The notes beneath the pieces are model-generated. The model did no database searches, was not told where the DNA came from, and saw only the letters and a program-made list of their open reading frames with translations. 64,000 nt of DNA, taken from positions 1 through 64,000 of the forward strand of contig CACMWI010000003.1 in the NCBI GenBank assembly GCA_902617375.1, written 5' to 3'. Both the position numbers and the translations under genes were made by a program. Positions 35,621 to 44,561 of the stretch are shown here, piece by piece (the first letter of the stretch is position 1; each line of letters opens with the position of its first letter). Source of the DNA: an uncultured Alphaproteobacteria bacterium (GTDB lineage Bacteria > Pseudomonadota > Alphaproteobacteria > Methylaequorales > Methylaequoraceae).

Positions 35621-36493
35621 CTATTCTTGACCTAATTTAAATATAACAAAATTTTTAATTTCATAATTTTCTTTATGCTCTTTATTAAACACAGCTATAC
35701 AATCATTAATTTTCATTTTATTATCCATCACAAACATTTGTTCTAAAAGGCAAACTTCTTGGTAGAATTTTTTGATTTTGCCATCAACAATCTTTTCAAT
35801 TATTTCATCGGGTTTGTTAGAGGATCTTAGTTGCTCAATATAAATTGATCTTTCTTTATCTACAAGTTTCTTATCCAAACTTTCAATATTCATCGACTTT
35901 GGATCTGTAGCAGCGATATGCATACATATGTTTTTAGAGAAGTCATTTACTTTTTCATTTTCATGATTTGATTTGAAACAAAGCAAAACACCTATTTTAC
36001 CTGAATTTTGATTAATTGAATTGTGAAGATATTTTTCTAAAGAACCTAAATTTTCACTAATATATTCAAGTTTCCGAATAACAATATTTTCTCCTAACTT
36101 TGAAATTAAATTCGTGAGATTTTCCTTAACAGTTAGATTTGAATCAAGATACTTACAATTTAATAAACTTTCAACATTTTCAGTTTCATTTTTTAAACCC
36201 GTTATTGCGAGTTCATCACAAAATTTTTGAAAATTTTCATTTCTTGCAACAAAATCTGTTTCAGCATTTACCTCGATAATAATCCCTTTATTATTCTCTA
36301 TTTTAACTGTTATAAGACCATCTGAGGCTGATCTTGATGATTTTTTTTGAGCAGTATTAATTCCTTTCTTTCTTAACCATTCAATTGCCTTTTCAACGTT
36401 TCCATCCGATTCGTCTAGTGCCTTTTTACAATCCATCATTCCGGCACCAGACTTTTCTCTTAGCTCTTTAATAATTGCAGGTGTAAGATCCAT
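35621..36493 (-). CDS. tsf: Elongation factor Ts
   Basis: A 290-residue nucleotide exchange factor for EF-Tu. Seen: the N-terminal UBA-like domain IKELREKSGAGMMDCKKALDES, GNVEKAIEWLRKKG, the TDFVARNENF signature at about 80-90, and a core-dimerisation region ending VCLLEQMFVMD. It follows rpsB by 8 nt; rpsB-tsf is one of the most conserved bacterial gene pairs and is usually co-regulated from the rpsB leader. Confidence 0.97.
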   Translation of the reverse strand: MDLTPAIIKELREKSGAGMMDCKKALDESDGNVEKAIEWLRKKGINTAQKKSSRSASDGLITVKIENNKGIIIEVNAETDFVARNENFQKFCDELAITGLKNETENVESLLNCKYLDSNLTVKENLTNLISKLGENIVIRKLEYISENLGSLEKYLHNSINQNSGKIGVLLCFKSNHENEKVNDFSKNICMHIAATDPKSMNIESLDKKLVDKERSIYIEQLRSSNKPDEIIEKIVDGKIKKFYQEVCLLEQMFVMDNKMKINDCIAVFNKEHKENYEIKNFVIFKLGQE

Positions 36494-36501
36494 TTTATCA
36501 A

Positions 36502-37212
36502 CTAATTTTTAGATTCAAGCTTTTGTTGCTCTTTTTCATTCTTAACATTTTTAATTGTATCTGCAACTGCACTACAATAATACTCGATAGACCTTATTGC
36601 ATCGTCATTTCCAGGAATTGGATGATCAATGCCCTCGGGATTTGAATTTGAATCAACTACCGCTACAATTGGAATACCTATTTTATTCGCCTCTTTAACA
36701 GCTAAAATTTCTTTATTGGTGTCAATTATAAATAAAAGATCTGGTTTACCTGGCATATTTTTAATACCTCCTAATGCTTTATTCAGTTTTTCTACAGAAT
36801 TTTCAAACATTAATAGCTCTTTCTTAGTGTATGAATTGCTTTTATTTAAAAGAATTTCTTCTAAGTCTTTAAGCTTTTTTATTGAGTTTTGAATTGTATC
36901 CCAATTTGTTAGCATACCACCCAGCCATCTTTTATTTATAAAAAACTGATTACAATCAATAGCATATCTCTCAATTATATCAGAGGCTTGCCTTTTAGTT
37001 CCAATAAATAAAATATTTTTACCTTCTTTGGCAAAGTCCTCTACAACTTTTAAGGCGTTGTTGAAGAAAGTAAGAGTTTGTTGTAAATCTATTATATGAA
37101 TACCATTGCGATGACCAAAAATGAATTCTGACATTTTAGGGTTCCATCTATTGGTTCTATGTCCAAAATGAATGCCTGCGTCTAAGAGGTCTTTTATAGA
37201 AATAGCTTTCAT
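36502..37212 (-). CDS. rpsB: 30S ribosomal protein S2
   Basis: A 236-residue small-subunit protein. Seen: DLLDAGIHFGHRTNRWNPKM, FIFGHRNGIHIIDLQQT, LFIGTKRQA, RWLGGMLTNW, PDLLFIIDTNKE, and IPIVAVVDSNSNPEGIDHPIPGND. It is the first gene of a long minus-strand run through lpxB. Upstream, the 110-bp gap after dnaE holds a -10 box, a hairpin and a strong Shine-Dalgarno (CCGGAG, 37224-37219). Confidence 0.97.
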   Translation of the reverse strand: MKAISIKDLLDAGIHFGHRTNRWNPKMSEFIFGHRNGIHIIDLQQTLTFFNNALKVVEDFAKEGKNILFIGTKRQASDIIERYAIDCNQFFINKRWLGGMLTNWDTIQNSIKKLKDLEEILLNKSNSYTKKELLMFENSVEKLNKALGGIKNMPGKPDLLFIIDTNKEILAVKEANKIGIPIVAVVDSNSNPEGIDHPIPGNDDAIRSIEYYCSAVADTIKNVKNEKEQQKLESKN

Positions 37213-37322
37213 AATTTTCTCCGGTTAAACATGCACGCGACAAGAAAACACCAGAGTTATCGCGTGTTAGAAATTCCAAAGAGTATACTTACAACTTACA
37301 CTAATAAAATTCAACTAAAAAG
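37213..37322 (-). promoter_or_regulatory. rpsB promoter and structured 5' leader
   Basis: This 110-bp gap is the longest outside the tRNA region. On the minus strand a TATACT (37287-37282) predicts a start near 37275 and a leader of about 62 nt; the best -35-like TTGAAT (37314-37309) is too far (21 bp) to be sure. The leader contains CACGCGA (37266-37260) and TCGCGTG (37240-37234), a perfect 7-bp stem with a 19-nt loop. An alternative pairing, AACAC (37268-37264) with GTGTT (37251-37247), would compete with it. No U-tract follows, so it is not a terminator. S2 autoregulation through the leader is known in E. coli; here it is an inference. Confidence 0.6.
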
Positions 37323-40300
37323 TTAATTTAATTGCTGAACATCAATTATTCCCCCGATTGAGTTGATTTTATCAATGAAATTTAAATCGACATTAAAATT
37401 TTGCATACTTCTAATTTTTATTTTTTTATTATTATGAATCAAAAAAAAAGAAATTTTATTTCTTCCATTTACGCTACTTTTTATTAATTTTTCAAATTTT
37501 ATTACATCTAATTTATTTGAATCAAAAAAAACATTATATTTAAGATTATTATTTTCTATTTTATTAATTTTTTTTATATCACTTACAACCAGTCTTAAAG
37601 TATCTTTCATTAATTGCTGTGAAATTTTAAAGAAATACATATCACCAACTTTTAATTCAAAATCTATATTATCAAGAACTTCGGAAAAACAAATTACGTC
37701 TAAATTACAAGAATCGTCACTAATATTAAAAAAACAGAATTTTTTTCCAATTTTTGTTATTCTTTCATTTATAGAATTAATAATAACAACAAATTTTTTT
37801 GTAGAAGCTAAACCTTTTTCTCTATTATTATGGTTTAAAAAATCTAAATCCATAATTTCAGATTTATTCAATATCTTTTTATAAATTTTTGATGGATGAT
37901 CAGAAAGATAAAAACCAAAGGCATCCATCTCCTTTTCTAATTTTTCGAAAAGATTCCAATCATTTTCGTTCTTAACTACTATTGCGTCTGAATCTTCAGA
38001 TTCAGAAAAAAGCGTAGATTGCTTCTCATTGAAGTTTTTATGAAAATTCGAGTTGTAAATTATTATTTTATCAATGCTATTAAAAAGTGAGTTTTGATTA
38101 TGTTGTAATGACTTTAACGAATTTGAAAAAATTAATGCCTCTAATACTTTTTTATTAAGAATGTTGTTTGATACTCTCTTAAGTAAATCAATTATATTTT
38201 TAAAAATACCATTGTCTTTTCTTTCTTTTACTAAATCTTCAATTGAAACAACACCAATATTTTTAATAGCAGCTAAACCAAATTTAATAGACTGCGGATT
38301 ATTTAAACTATCGTAGTTGACTGTAAAATTTGTTTCTGAAATATTAATATCTGGTTTAATGATTTTAAAACCCAATTTTTTTATTTCATTACAATAAATC
38401 GAAAGTTTTTCAAAATTATTTATATCACAATTCATTAATGCACATAAAAATTCAAGCGGATAGTTTGATTTAAGAAATGCCGTTTGATATGCAATCATCG
38501 CGTAGGCTGCAGCATGACTCTTATTAAAACCGTAACCTGCGAATTTAGCAATTTCATCAAACAATTCTGAAGCTTTGTCTGAATCAATCATATTATTTTT
38601 TGTTCCATTTATGAACTCTTCTCTCTGCGCAGCCATTTCAGATTTTATTTTTTTCCCCATAGCACGTCTCAATAAATCGGCCTTAGCCAGACTAAATCCA
38701 GCCAATTTTTGTGCGATTAACATGACTTGTTCTTGATAAACCATTATTCCATAAGTCTCATCCAAAATTTCTTTTAAATCTTCATGAATATAACTATAAC
38801 TCTCTTTTTTTTGTTTTCTGTTAATATAAGTAGGTATATTATCCATTGGACCGGGACGATAAAGTGATACAATTGCAATTAAATCTTCGAAACGATCTGG
38901 TTGGATTTTAATTATTGTGTCTCGCATTCCTTGCCCCTCCAACTGAAAAACACCAGTTGTGAGACCTTCTCTTAACATTTTGTAAGTTTTCGAATCGTTG
39001 AGGTTTATATTTGCGATATCTAGTTCGATTGATCTTTTTTTTTTTAATATTTTTAATGTCTCGTCAATCACTGTTAAAGTTTTTAAACCTAAAAAATCAA
39101 ATTTTATTAATCCAATTTTTTCAACATATTTCATTGAAAACTGTGTAACTGGAATTTCAGATTTTGGATCTTTATACAAAGGTATATGTTGGTCTAAAGG
39201 GTTTTCTGCAATAACAATCCCTGCAGCATGAGTCGAAGCATGTCTTAATAAACCCTCCAAATTTGCAGAAATTTCAAATAATGTGTTTAAATTTTTATCA
39301 TTATTTATCATTTTTTTTATTTGCGTATCTTCTTTGATTAGCTCTTTAAGACTTACAGGATCTGCCGCATTATAGGGAATTACTTTGCATATGTTATCAA
39401 CTTGAGTCAACGGAAGTTGCATTACACGTCCAACATCTCTCAAAGCTGCACGTGCTTGAAAAGAACCAAAAGTTATAATCTGAGCAACATTCAATTCACC
39501 ATATTTTTTTTGTACATACTTTATTACTTCGTCTCTTTTTTCCATACAAAAATCAATGTCAAAATCAGGTAAAGATATTCTTTCTGGATTTAAGAATCTT
39601 TCAAAAATAAGTCCAAATTTTATTGGATCAAGATCTGTAATAGACAGACACCAAGCGACTAATGACCCAGCTCCAGAACCCCTTCCAGGTCCTACGGGAA
39701 TATTATTTTTTTTTGCCCATTTTATAAAATCAGAAACTATAAGAAAATAACTCGAATATCCCATCTTGGTTATTACTTCGATTTCAAAATTCAATCTATC
39801 AAAGTATTTTTTTTTCATTATGGCATCTTGTTTTTCTATTTTTTTTTGTAATCCACTAATCGAATTTTTTTTTAATAATGTGTTTTCATCAACATCAATC
39901 GACTTAATTTTAGGTAAACAAGGTGGTCTTTCTCTCAAATAAAATGAACACTTTCTAGCTAGGATAACGCTATTTTCAATAGCGTGTGGTATGTCATAAA
40001 AAAGTTTATTCATTTCTTCGACACTCTTAAGATAAAATTCATTATTGCTTTTAAATCTATCATCGCTTTCAATATACTTCTGTTGTGCAATACTTAGCAA
40101 CGCATCATGTGTGTTAAAATAACTTTTATTTAGATAAAAATTTTCATTTGTTGCAACAATTGGTATTTGTTTTTCTACAGAGTTAGTTAACAAATAATTT
40201 TCAAGATTCTGGACACTAATTTTTTTGTATCTCTGTATCTCTAAAAAAAAGTTATCCGAAAAATTATCTTTTAACAGTTCAATTAATTCGTCTGAAAAAT

Positions 40301-40742
40301 TAGAGTTTTCTTCAAAATTTTTAGTTATAATTCCATTGATACCACCGGCCAAACAAATTAAGCCTTCCTTACAATTTATTACTTGATGTATTGATGCAAA
40401 TGGGGTGCTGGACTCAGAGTTATCCAAATAGGATTGTGTTACTAGATTTACTAAATTCCTATAACCTATTTCGTTTTTGCATAATAATAAAATATTTCCA
40501 TCTATAAATCCTTTCGTTCTAACTGATAAATTTAATCCTACTATTGGTTGAATTCCAAATTTTTTACATTCAATGCAAAACTCAAGAGATCCAAAGAGAT
40601 TATTAAAGTCAGTAATGGCGGCTGCAGGTACATTTTCCTTTTTGCAAAAATCTGTTAGTTCATTTATTCTTAATGCGCCCTTAGATAGCGAATATTGAGT
40701 GTAATTTCTTAAATGAACAAATCTATTTATTTTTAAAGTCAA
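37323..40742 (-). CDS. dnaE: DNA polymerase III subunit alpha
   Basis: A 1139-residue replicative polymerase. Seen: an N-terminal PHP domain (about 8-280); the palm with GPGRGSGAGSLVAW (351-364) and catalytic Asp residues in PDFDIDF (D393, D395); FQLEGQGMRD; the third-Asp region EDLIAIVSLYRPGPMDN; a fingers region with LLRRAMGKK and GYGFNKSHAAAYA; a candidate clamp-binding QSTLF near residue 935; and a C-terminal OB domain. PHP metal ligands look degraded (HLRNYTQYS instead of HxHSxYS). The start appears to be TTG 40742, with AGGTGG upstream inside lolD. Confidence 0.96.
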   Translation of the reverse strand: MTLKINRFVHLRNYTQYSLSKGALRINELTDFCKKENVPAAAITDFNNLFGSLEFCIECKKFGIQPIVGLNLSVRTKGFIDGNILLLCKNEIGYRNLVNLVTQSYLDNSESSTPFASIHQVINCKEGLICLAGGINGIITKNFEENSNFSDELIELLKDNFSDNFFLEIQRYKKISVQNLENYLLTNSVEKQIPIVATNENFYLNKSYFNTHDALLSIAQQKYIESDDRFKSNNEFYLKSVEEMNKLFYDIPHAIENSVILARKCSFYLRERPPCLPKIKSIDVDENTLLKKNSISGLQKKIEKQDAIMKKKYFDRLNFEIEVITKMGYSSYFLIVSDFIKWAKKNNIPVGPGRGSGAGSLVAWCLSITDLDPIKFGLIFERFLNPERISLPDFDIDFCMEKRDEVIKYVQKKYGELNVAQIITFGSFQARAALRDVGRVMQLPLTQVDNICKVIPYNAADPVSLKELIKEDTQIKKMINNDKNLNTLFEISANLEGLLRHASTHAAGIVIAENPLDQHIPLYKDPKSEIPVTQFSMKYVEKIGLIKFDFLGLKTLTVIDETLKILKKKRSIELDIANINLNDSKTYKMLREGLTTGVFQLEGQGMRDTIIKIQPDRFEDLIAIVSLYRPGPMDNIPTYINRKQKKESYSYIHEDLKEILDETYGIMVYQEQVMLIAQKLAGFSLAKADLLRRAMGKKIKSEMAAQREEFINGTKNNMIDSDKASELFDEIAKFAGYGFNKSHAAAYAMIAYQTAFLKSNYPLEFLCALMNCDINNFEKLSIYCNEIKKLGFKIIKPDINISETNFTVNYDSLNNPQSIKFGLAAIKNIGVVSIEDLVKERKDNGIFKNIIDLLKRVSNNILNKKVLEALIFSNSLKSLQHNQNSLFNSIDKIIIYNSNFHKNFNEKQSTLFSESEDSDAIVVKNENDWNLFEKLEKEMDAFGFYLSDHPSKIYKKILNKSEIMDLDFLNHNNREKGLASTKKFVVIINSINERITKIGKKFCFFNISDDSCNLDVICFSEVLDNIDFELKVGDMYFFKISQQLMKDTLRLVVSDIKKINKIENNNLKYNVFFDSNKLDVIKFEKLIKSSVNGRNKISFFLIHNNKKIKIRSMQNFNVDLNFIDKINSIGGIIDVQQLN

Positions 40743-41400
40743 TTAATTTTCCACCTTCCATTAAAAAGCATTTATCTAATAACTTAACCAAATTAAGATT
40801 ATGTGTTGCAAAAACAGTAATAATTTTATTTTCTTTAGACAGTCTTCTTATAGAACTAAAAACAATTTTGGTATTTTCACGATCCAGACTGCCTGTCGGT
40901 TCATCAGCTAATAAAATTTTTGGATTTTTAATTAAAGCTCTGGCTATAGCAACTCTTTGCTGCTCACCACCAGATAATAAGCCCGGTTTGAACTTACTTC
41001 TATTCGAAATTCCAAGTAGATATAAATAATCATTGGCTTTAGAAATTGACTTTCTGAATGAATTTCCATTCATTAAAAGAGGCAATGCCACATTTTCTTC
41101 AACGTTAAAGTCTTCTAAAAGCTGGTTGTTTTGAAAAACAAAGCCTATATTTTCTTTTCTAAAGATAACTTTTTCTTCATCTTTCAACTCTTTAAAATCA
41201 ACATTGCAAATTTTAATGTTTCCGGACGATGGCTGCTCTAAAAGCCCAATTAAATTTAATAAAGTACTTTTCCCCGAACCTGAAGGTCCAATTATACCAA
41301 CGTTTTCAGCGTTATTTACATGTAAACAAAGTTTATTTAGCACTTTTACGATGGTTTTCCCTTGTATATATTCTTTAGTTATATCGTTTAGTGTTATCAA
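40723..41400 (-). CDS. lolD: Lipoprotein-releasing ABC transporter ATPase LolD
   Basis: A 225-residue ABC ATPase powering release of lipoproteins from the inner membrane. Seen: Walker A GPSGSGKSTLLN, the Q-loop FVFQNNQLL, the signature LLSGGEQQRVAIARAL, Walker B ILLADEPTGSLD, and the H-loop FATHN. It starts 1 nt after lolC, its membrane partner, and its last 20 bp overlap the 5' end of dnaE; the overlap carries the dnaE Shine-Dalgarno. Confidence 0.95.
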   Translation of the reverse strand: MITLNDITKEYIQGKTIVKVLNKLCLHVNNAENVGIIGPSGSGKSTLLNLIGLLEQPSSGNIKICNVDFKELKDEEKVIFRKENIGFVFQNNQLLEDFNVEENVALPLLMNGNSFRKSISKANDYLYLLGISNRSKFKPGLLSGGEQQRVAIARALIKNPKILLADEPTGSLDRENTKIVFSSIRRLSKENKIITVFATHNLNLVKLLDKCFLMEGGKLIDFKNK

Positions 41401-41401
41401 C

Positions 41402-42649
41402 TTAATCCCATTTTATCAAATTTATTGGCTCAACTTTGGTTGCTTTTATAGAAGGATAAACTGTTGCTACAAATGATAAAAATAAGGAAATACTGCATAT
41501 TTTCAGTATCTGTGCACTATTGATAATTATAGGTAAATTGGAAAAAAAATAAATTTCTTCCGAAAATAAGCTTGATCCAGTAAAGAATTCGATAAAATTT
41601 TTAATTTCATTAATATTTATACAAAACGATAACCCTATAATAACGCCAAGAACAGTTCCCAAAAACCCTATTAAAAAACCATTTAAAATAAAAATTCTTA
41701 AAAGCTGAAATTTTGAAATACCTAATACTCTTAATACTCCTATATCTTTTTTCTTATTAGAAACTAAAATCATCATTGAAGAAATTAAATTAAATGCTGC
41801 AACAATTATTATTAATAAAAGTATTAAAAACATTACATTCCTCTCAACCTCAATGGCATTGAATAAAGAAGGATTTAATTCGCGCCAGTCTACAATTCTC
41901 AAATAATCGGGTATGATTTTACTTAAATTTGATTTAATTGATTCCAAATTATTAAAATTCTCAACAATGATTTCATAGTGGTCAACTCGTCCATTATTAT
42001 CTAAAAAATTTTGAAGTAAATTTATTGGCATAAAAATTAAAGATGTGTCATATTCGTACATTCCAATATTAAAAAAACCAACTATCTTAAAATTACCTGA
42101 TCTTGGAAGATTTCCAAATATGGTTTCGTAATTTTGTGATGACATAATTGTCAAATAATCACCGATAGTAAGACCAAGTTTTTCTTTTAATTTTTCGCCC
42201 ACAAAAATGCCTTCGTTGCTCTTAAAATCCTGAATGAATTCTTTCGAAATTGATTTTGTAAGAATATTTCTCTCTAAAAAAAAATTTTCTGTCACTCCTT
42301 TAATTAATACTCCACTTGAGTATTTTTTAAAGGTCAAAAGACCCTGACTTGTTACAACTTTATGTATTATAAGATTTTTATCTATATCGACTATTTTTTC
42401 TGGAAATTCCGAATTATTTTTTAATGCATTACCAAAAGAAGACTTTATCTTTAGATGACCATTGATGCCTAAAATTTTTGATGTTAATTCCTCTCTAAAA
42501 CCATTCATTACTGACATTACTATTATCAAGGTAGCTACTCCCAATGAAATTCCTAAAAAAGAAAACAGTGTTACAACTGAAAAGAATTTTTCCTTAGTTT
42601 TTGGGAAAAGATATTTTAAGGAAATCCATGTCTCGAAAAAAGATATCAT
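41402..42649 (-). CDS. lolC: Lipoprotein-releasing ABC transporter permease LolC/LolE-type
   Basis: A 415-residue inner-membrane permease. Seen: the N-terminal SLKYLFPKTKEKFFSVVTLFSFLGISLGVA with the first membrane segment, VMSVMNGFREEL, a large periplasmic domain (about 50-265), then three membrane segments with the FtsX-type coupling region KKKDIGVLRVLGISKFQLLRIF. Only one LolC/E gene is present, as in alphaproteobacteria that use a single hybrid subunit (LolF). It overlaps proS by 4 bp (ATGA). Confidence 0.93.
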   Translation of the reverse strand: MISFFETWISLKYLFPKTKEKFFSVVTLFSFLGISLGVATLIIVMSVMNGFREELTSKILGINGHLKIKSSFGNALKNNSEFPEKIVDIDKNLIIHKVVTSQGLLTFKKYSSGVLIKGVTENFFLERNILTKSISKEFIQDFKSNEGIFVGEKLKEKLGLTIGDYLTIMSSQNYETIFGNLPRSGNFKIVGFFNIGMYEYDTSLIFMPINLLQNFLDNNGRVDHYEIIVENFNNLESIKSNLSKIIPDYLRIVDWRELNPSLFNAIEVERNVMFLILLLIIIVAAFNLISSMMILVSNKKKDIGVLRVLGISKFQLLRIFILNGFLIGFLGTVLGVIIGLSFCININEIKNFIEFFTGSSLFSEEIYFFSNLPIIINSAQILKICSISLFLSFVATVYPSIKATKVEPINLIKWD

Positions 42650-43935
42650 TCATTACACCCAATTATCTTGATAATTTTATCCATTGCATTTCCAACTTCA
42701 ATATTCACTTGATTTTTATTTGCTCTTTTCAAAATACTTATCTCACGATTTTTTTTAAACGAATTTCCACAAATAATCTGTAATGGTATTCCAATTAAAT
42801 CTGCATCAGAAAATTTTTTTCCAGGCCTTTCATTTCTATCGTCATAAATTATATCAATATTTCTTTCTTTGATTTCAGTATAGAATTTCTCGCAAAACTC
42901 TAAACATTCAGAATCGTCAATATTTAAATTTATAAGATGAACTGAAAACGGAGATAATTCTTTTGGCCAAATAATACCGTTATTGTCATTTGACAATTCA
43001 ATAGCTGCAGCCGGTATTCTTGAAATTCCAATTCCATATGAGCCCATATATGGGCTAAATTTACCATTTTCAGAATCAACATTAAAATTAAATGAACTTG
43101 AATATTTAGTACCAAACAGAAAAATGTGTCCTAGTTCAATACTTCTAAATTTTTCGAAATGGTTTTTATTTTCTATTTCTTTATAATAATCGTCAGTATA
43201 AGAATCTAAATTTAAAATTTGATTCAATTCAAAATTCTCCAAACTTTGGTCTAAAAGTTTAGTATCTAAAATAATTTCTGATTCACCTGAACTTACAATT
43301 AAATGAAACTCGTGCGACAAGTTGCCTCCAATTTCTCCACTTGGAGCTCTGACTGGAATAACAGGCAAACCCAGTTGATTAAAAAGTTTTAAATAAAGCT
43401 TAAAAAAATCACAATAGGTTTTCTCTCCATTATCACTGTCAATGTCAAAGCTGTATGCATCTTTCATTATAAATTCTCTTGCTCTCATCACACCAAATCT
43501 GGGTCTTATCTCGTCTCTAAATTTTGTTTGAATATGATAAAATTTTCTTGGAAGGTTTTTGTAACTTTTTATATATTGTTTTCCAATTGCTGTAATCATT
43601 TCTTCATTAGTAGGACCATATAGAAGGTCTTTATCATTTCTATCAATGATTCTTAACATTTCTTTTCCATAGGTATCATAACGATTGCTTATTCTCCAGA
43701 TATCTGAGCTTTGAATCGTAGGCATTAAAATTTGATTTATTCCATTTTCATCATGCAACATTTCAACTTTGTTAATAATCTTTTTTAAAACTCTATATCC
43801 TAGGGGCATCCAACTATATATTCCTGAGGTCTCTTGCCTTATCATTCCTGATCTTATCATTAAGTCATGAGAACGCATTTTTACATCACTAGGTGATTCT
43901 TTAAGTGTGGGTATAAAAAAATTAGAAAATTTCAT
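42646..43935 (-). CDS. proS: Proline--tRNA ligase (short alphaproteobacterial type)
   Basis: A 429-residue class II synthetase. Seen: SHDLMIRSGMIRQETSGIYSWMPLGYRVL (motif 1 region, split here by function), the ATP/proline site TNEEMITA and RDEIRPRFGVMRAREFIMKDAYSF (motif 2), motif 3 GSYGIGISRI, and a C-terminal anticodon domain with YDDRNERPGKKFSDADLIG. E. coli ProRS has about 570 residues because of a roughly 180-residue editing domain; that insertion is almost absent here, as known for alphaproteobacterial enzymes, so Ala-tRNA-Pro must be edited in trans if at all. Confidence 0.95.
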   Translation of the reverse strand: MKFSNFFIPTLKESPSDVKMRSHDLMIRSGMIRQETSGIYSWMPLGYRVLKKIINKVEMLHDENGINQILMPTIQSSDIWRISNRYDTYGKEMLRIIDRNDKDLLYGPTNEEMITAIGKQYIKSYKNLPRKFYHIQTKFRDEIRPRFGVMRAREFIMKDAYSFDIDSDNGEKTYCDFFKLYLKLFNQLGLPVIPVRAPSGEIGGNLSHEFHLIVSSGESEIILDTKLLDQSLENFELNQILNLDSYTDDYYKEIENKNHFEKFRSIELGHIFLFGTKYSSSFNFNVDSENGKFSPYMGSYGIGISRIPAAAIELSNDNNGIIWPKELSPFSVHLINLNIDDSECLEFCEKFYTEIKERNIDIIYDDRNERPGKKFSDADLIGIPLQIICGNSFKKNREISILKRANKNQVNIEVGNAMDKIIKIIGCNE

Positions 43936-44140
43936 TTTTTATAACAGAAACTATTATAGACAAAAAAAATGAAATAACTGATGTCAAAATTATCTTTTTT
44001 TTTAGCATTGGATTTTTTGGGGCTCCAGGATCATTTCCTCCTACTATTTCGTCGTCTTTCTGAATTCCAAACGGAAGAACCGTGAATAATACCAACCACC
44101 AGATTACAACAAATATAACTATTATTTCAAGACCGAACAA
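43922..44140 (-). CDS. DUF1467 family small membrane protein
   Basis: A 72-residue protein with two membrane segments (about 3-23 and 50-68) joined by a polar loop with WWLVLFTVLPFGIQ, GGNDPGAPKNP and KKK. This pattern is DUF1467, an alphaproteobacterial family of unknown function found between methylmalonyl-CoA epimerase and proS, exactly as here. It overlaps proS by 14 bp and lies 2 nt after mce. The family is one of the better lineage markers in the window. Confidence 0.85.
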   Translation of the reverse strand: MFGLEIIVIFVVIWWLVLFTVLPFGIQKDDEIVGGNDPGAPKNPMLKKKIILTSVISFFLSIIVSVIKNEIF

Positions 44141-44142
44141 AT

Positions 44143-44547
44143 CTACTCCTGTTCAAGTTCTATTAATGTACCATAGAAATCTTTTGGGTGTAAGAAAATT
44201 ACTGGTTTATTATGAGCCCCTATCTTAGGTTTTTTATCACCTAAAATTCGTATTCCATTTTGTTTTAGTTTGTCCAATGCCTTTTTGATATCCTTTACTT
44301 CAATGCATATATGATGAATCGATCCGTTTTTGTGATTTTCTAAAAACTTACTTATTGGAGAGTTTTCTCCATAAGGATGCATAAGTTCAATCTTTGTGTT
44401 TTCTAATTCTACAAATACAACGCTCACACCATGCTCAATATAATCACAAATTTCAGACACCTTAGCTCCTAAAACTTCTTTATATTTTTTTTTTGCAGCA
44501 TTTAAGTCTGGAACAACTATAGCAACGTGATTAAATTTCGTAATCAT
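44143..44547 (-). CDS. mce: Methylmalonyl-CoA epimerase
   Basis: A 134-residue glyoxalase/VOC-fold enzyme interconverting (R)- and (S)-methylmalonyl-CoA in propionyl-CoA use. Seen: FNHVAIVVPDLNAAKKKYKE with the first metal His, VVFVELENTKIELMHP, SIHHICIEVKDIKKAL with the second, and FLHPKDFYGTLIELEQ with the C-terminal Glu ligand. Length is typical. Propionyl-CoA carboxylase and methylmalonyl-CoA mutase are not in the window. It lies 14 nt after rnj. Confidence 0.93.
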   Translation of the reverse strand: MITKFNHVAIVVPDLNAAKKKYKEVLGAKVSEICDYIEHGVSVVFVELENTKIELMHPYGENSPISKFLENHKNGSIHHICIEVKDIKKALDKLKQNGIRILGDKKPKIGAHNKPVIFLHPKDFYGTLIELEQE

Positions 44548-44561
44548 TAGAATATTATAAT

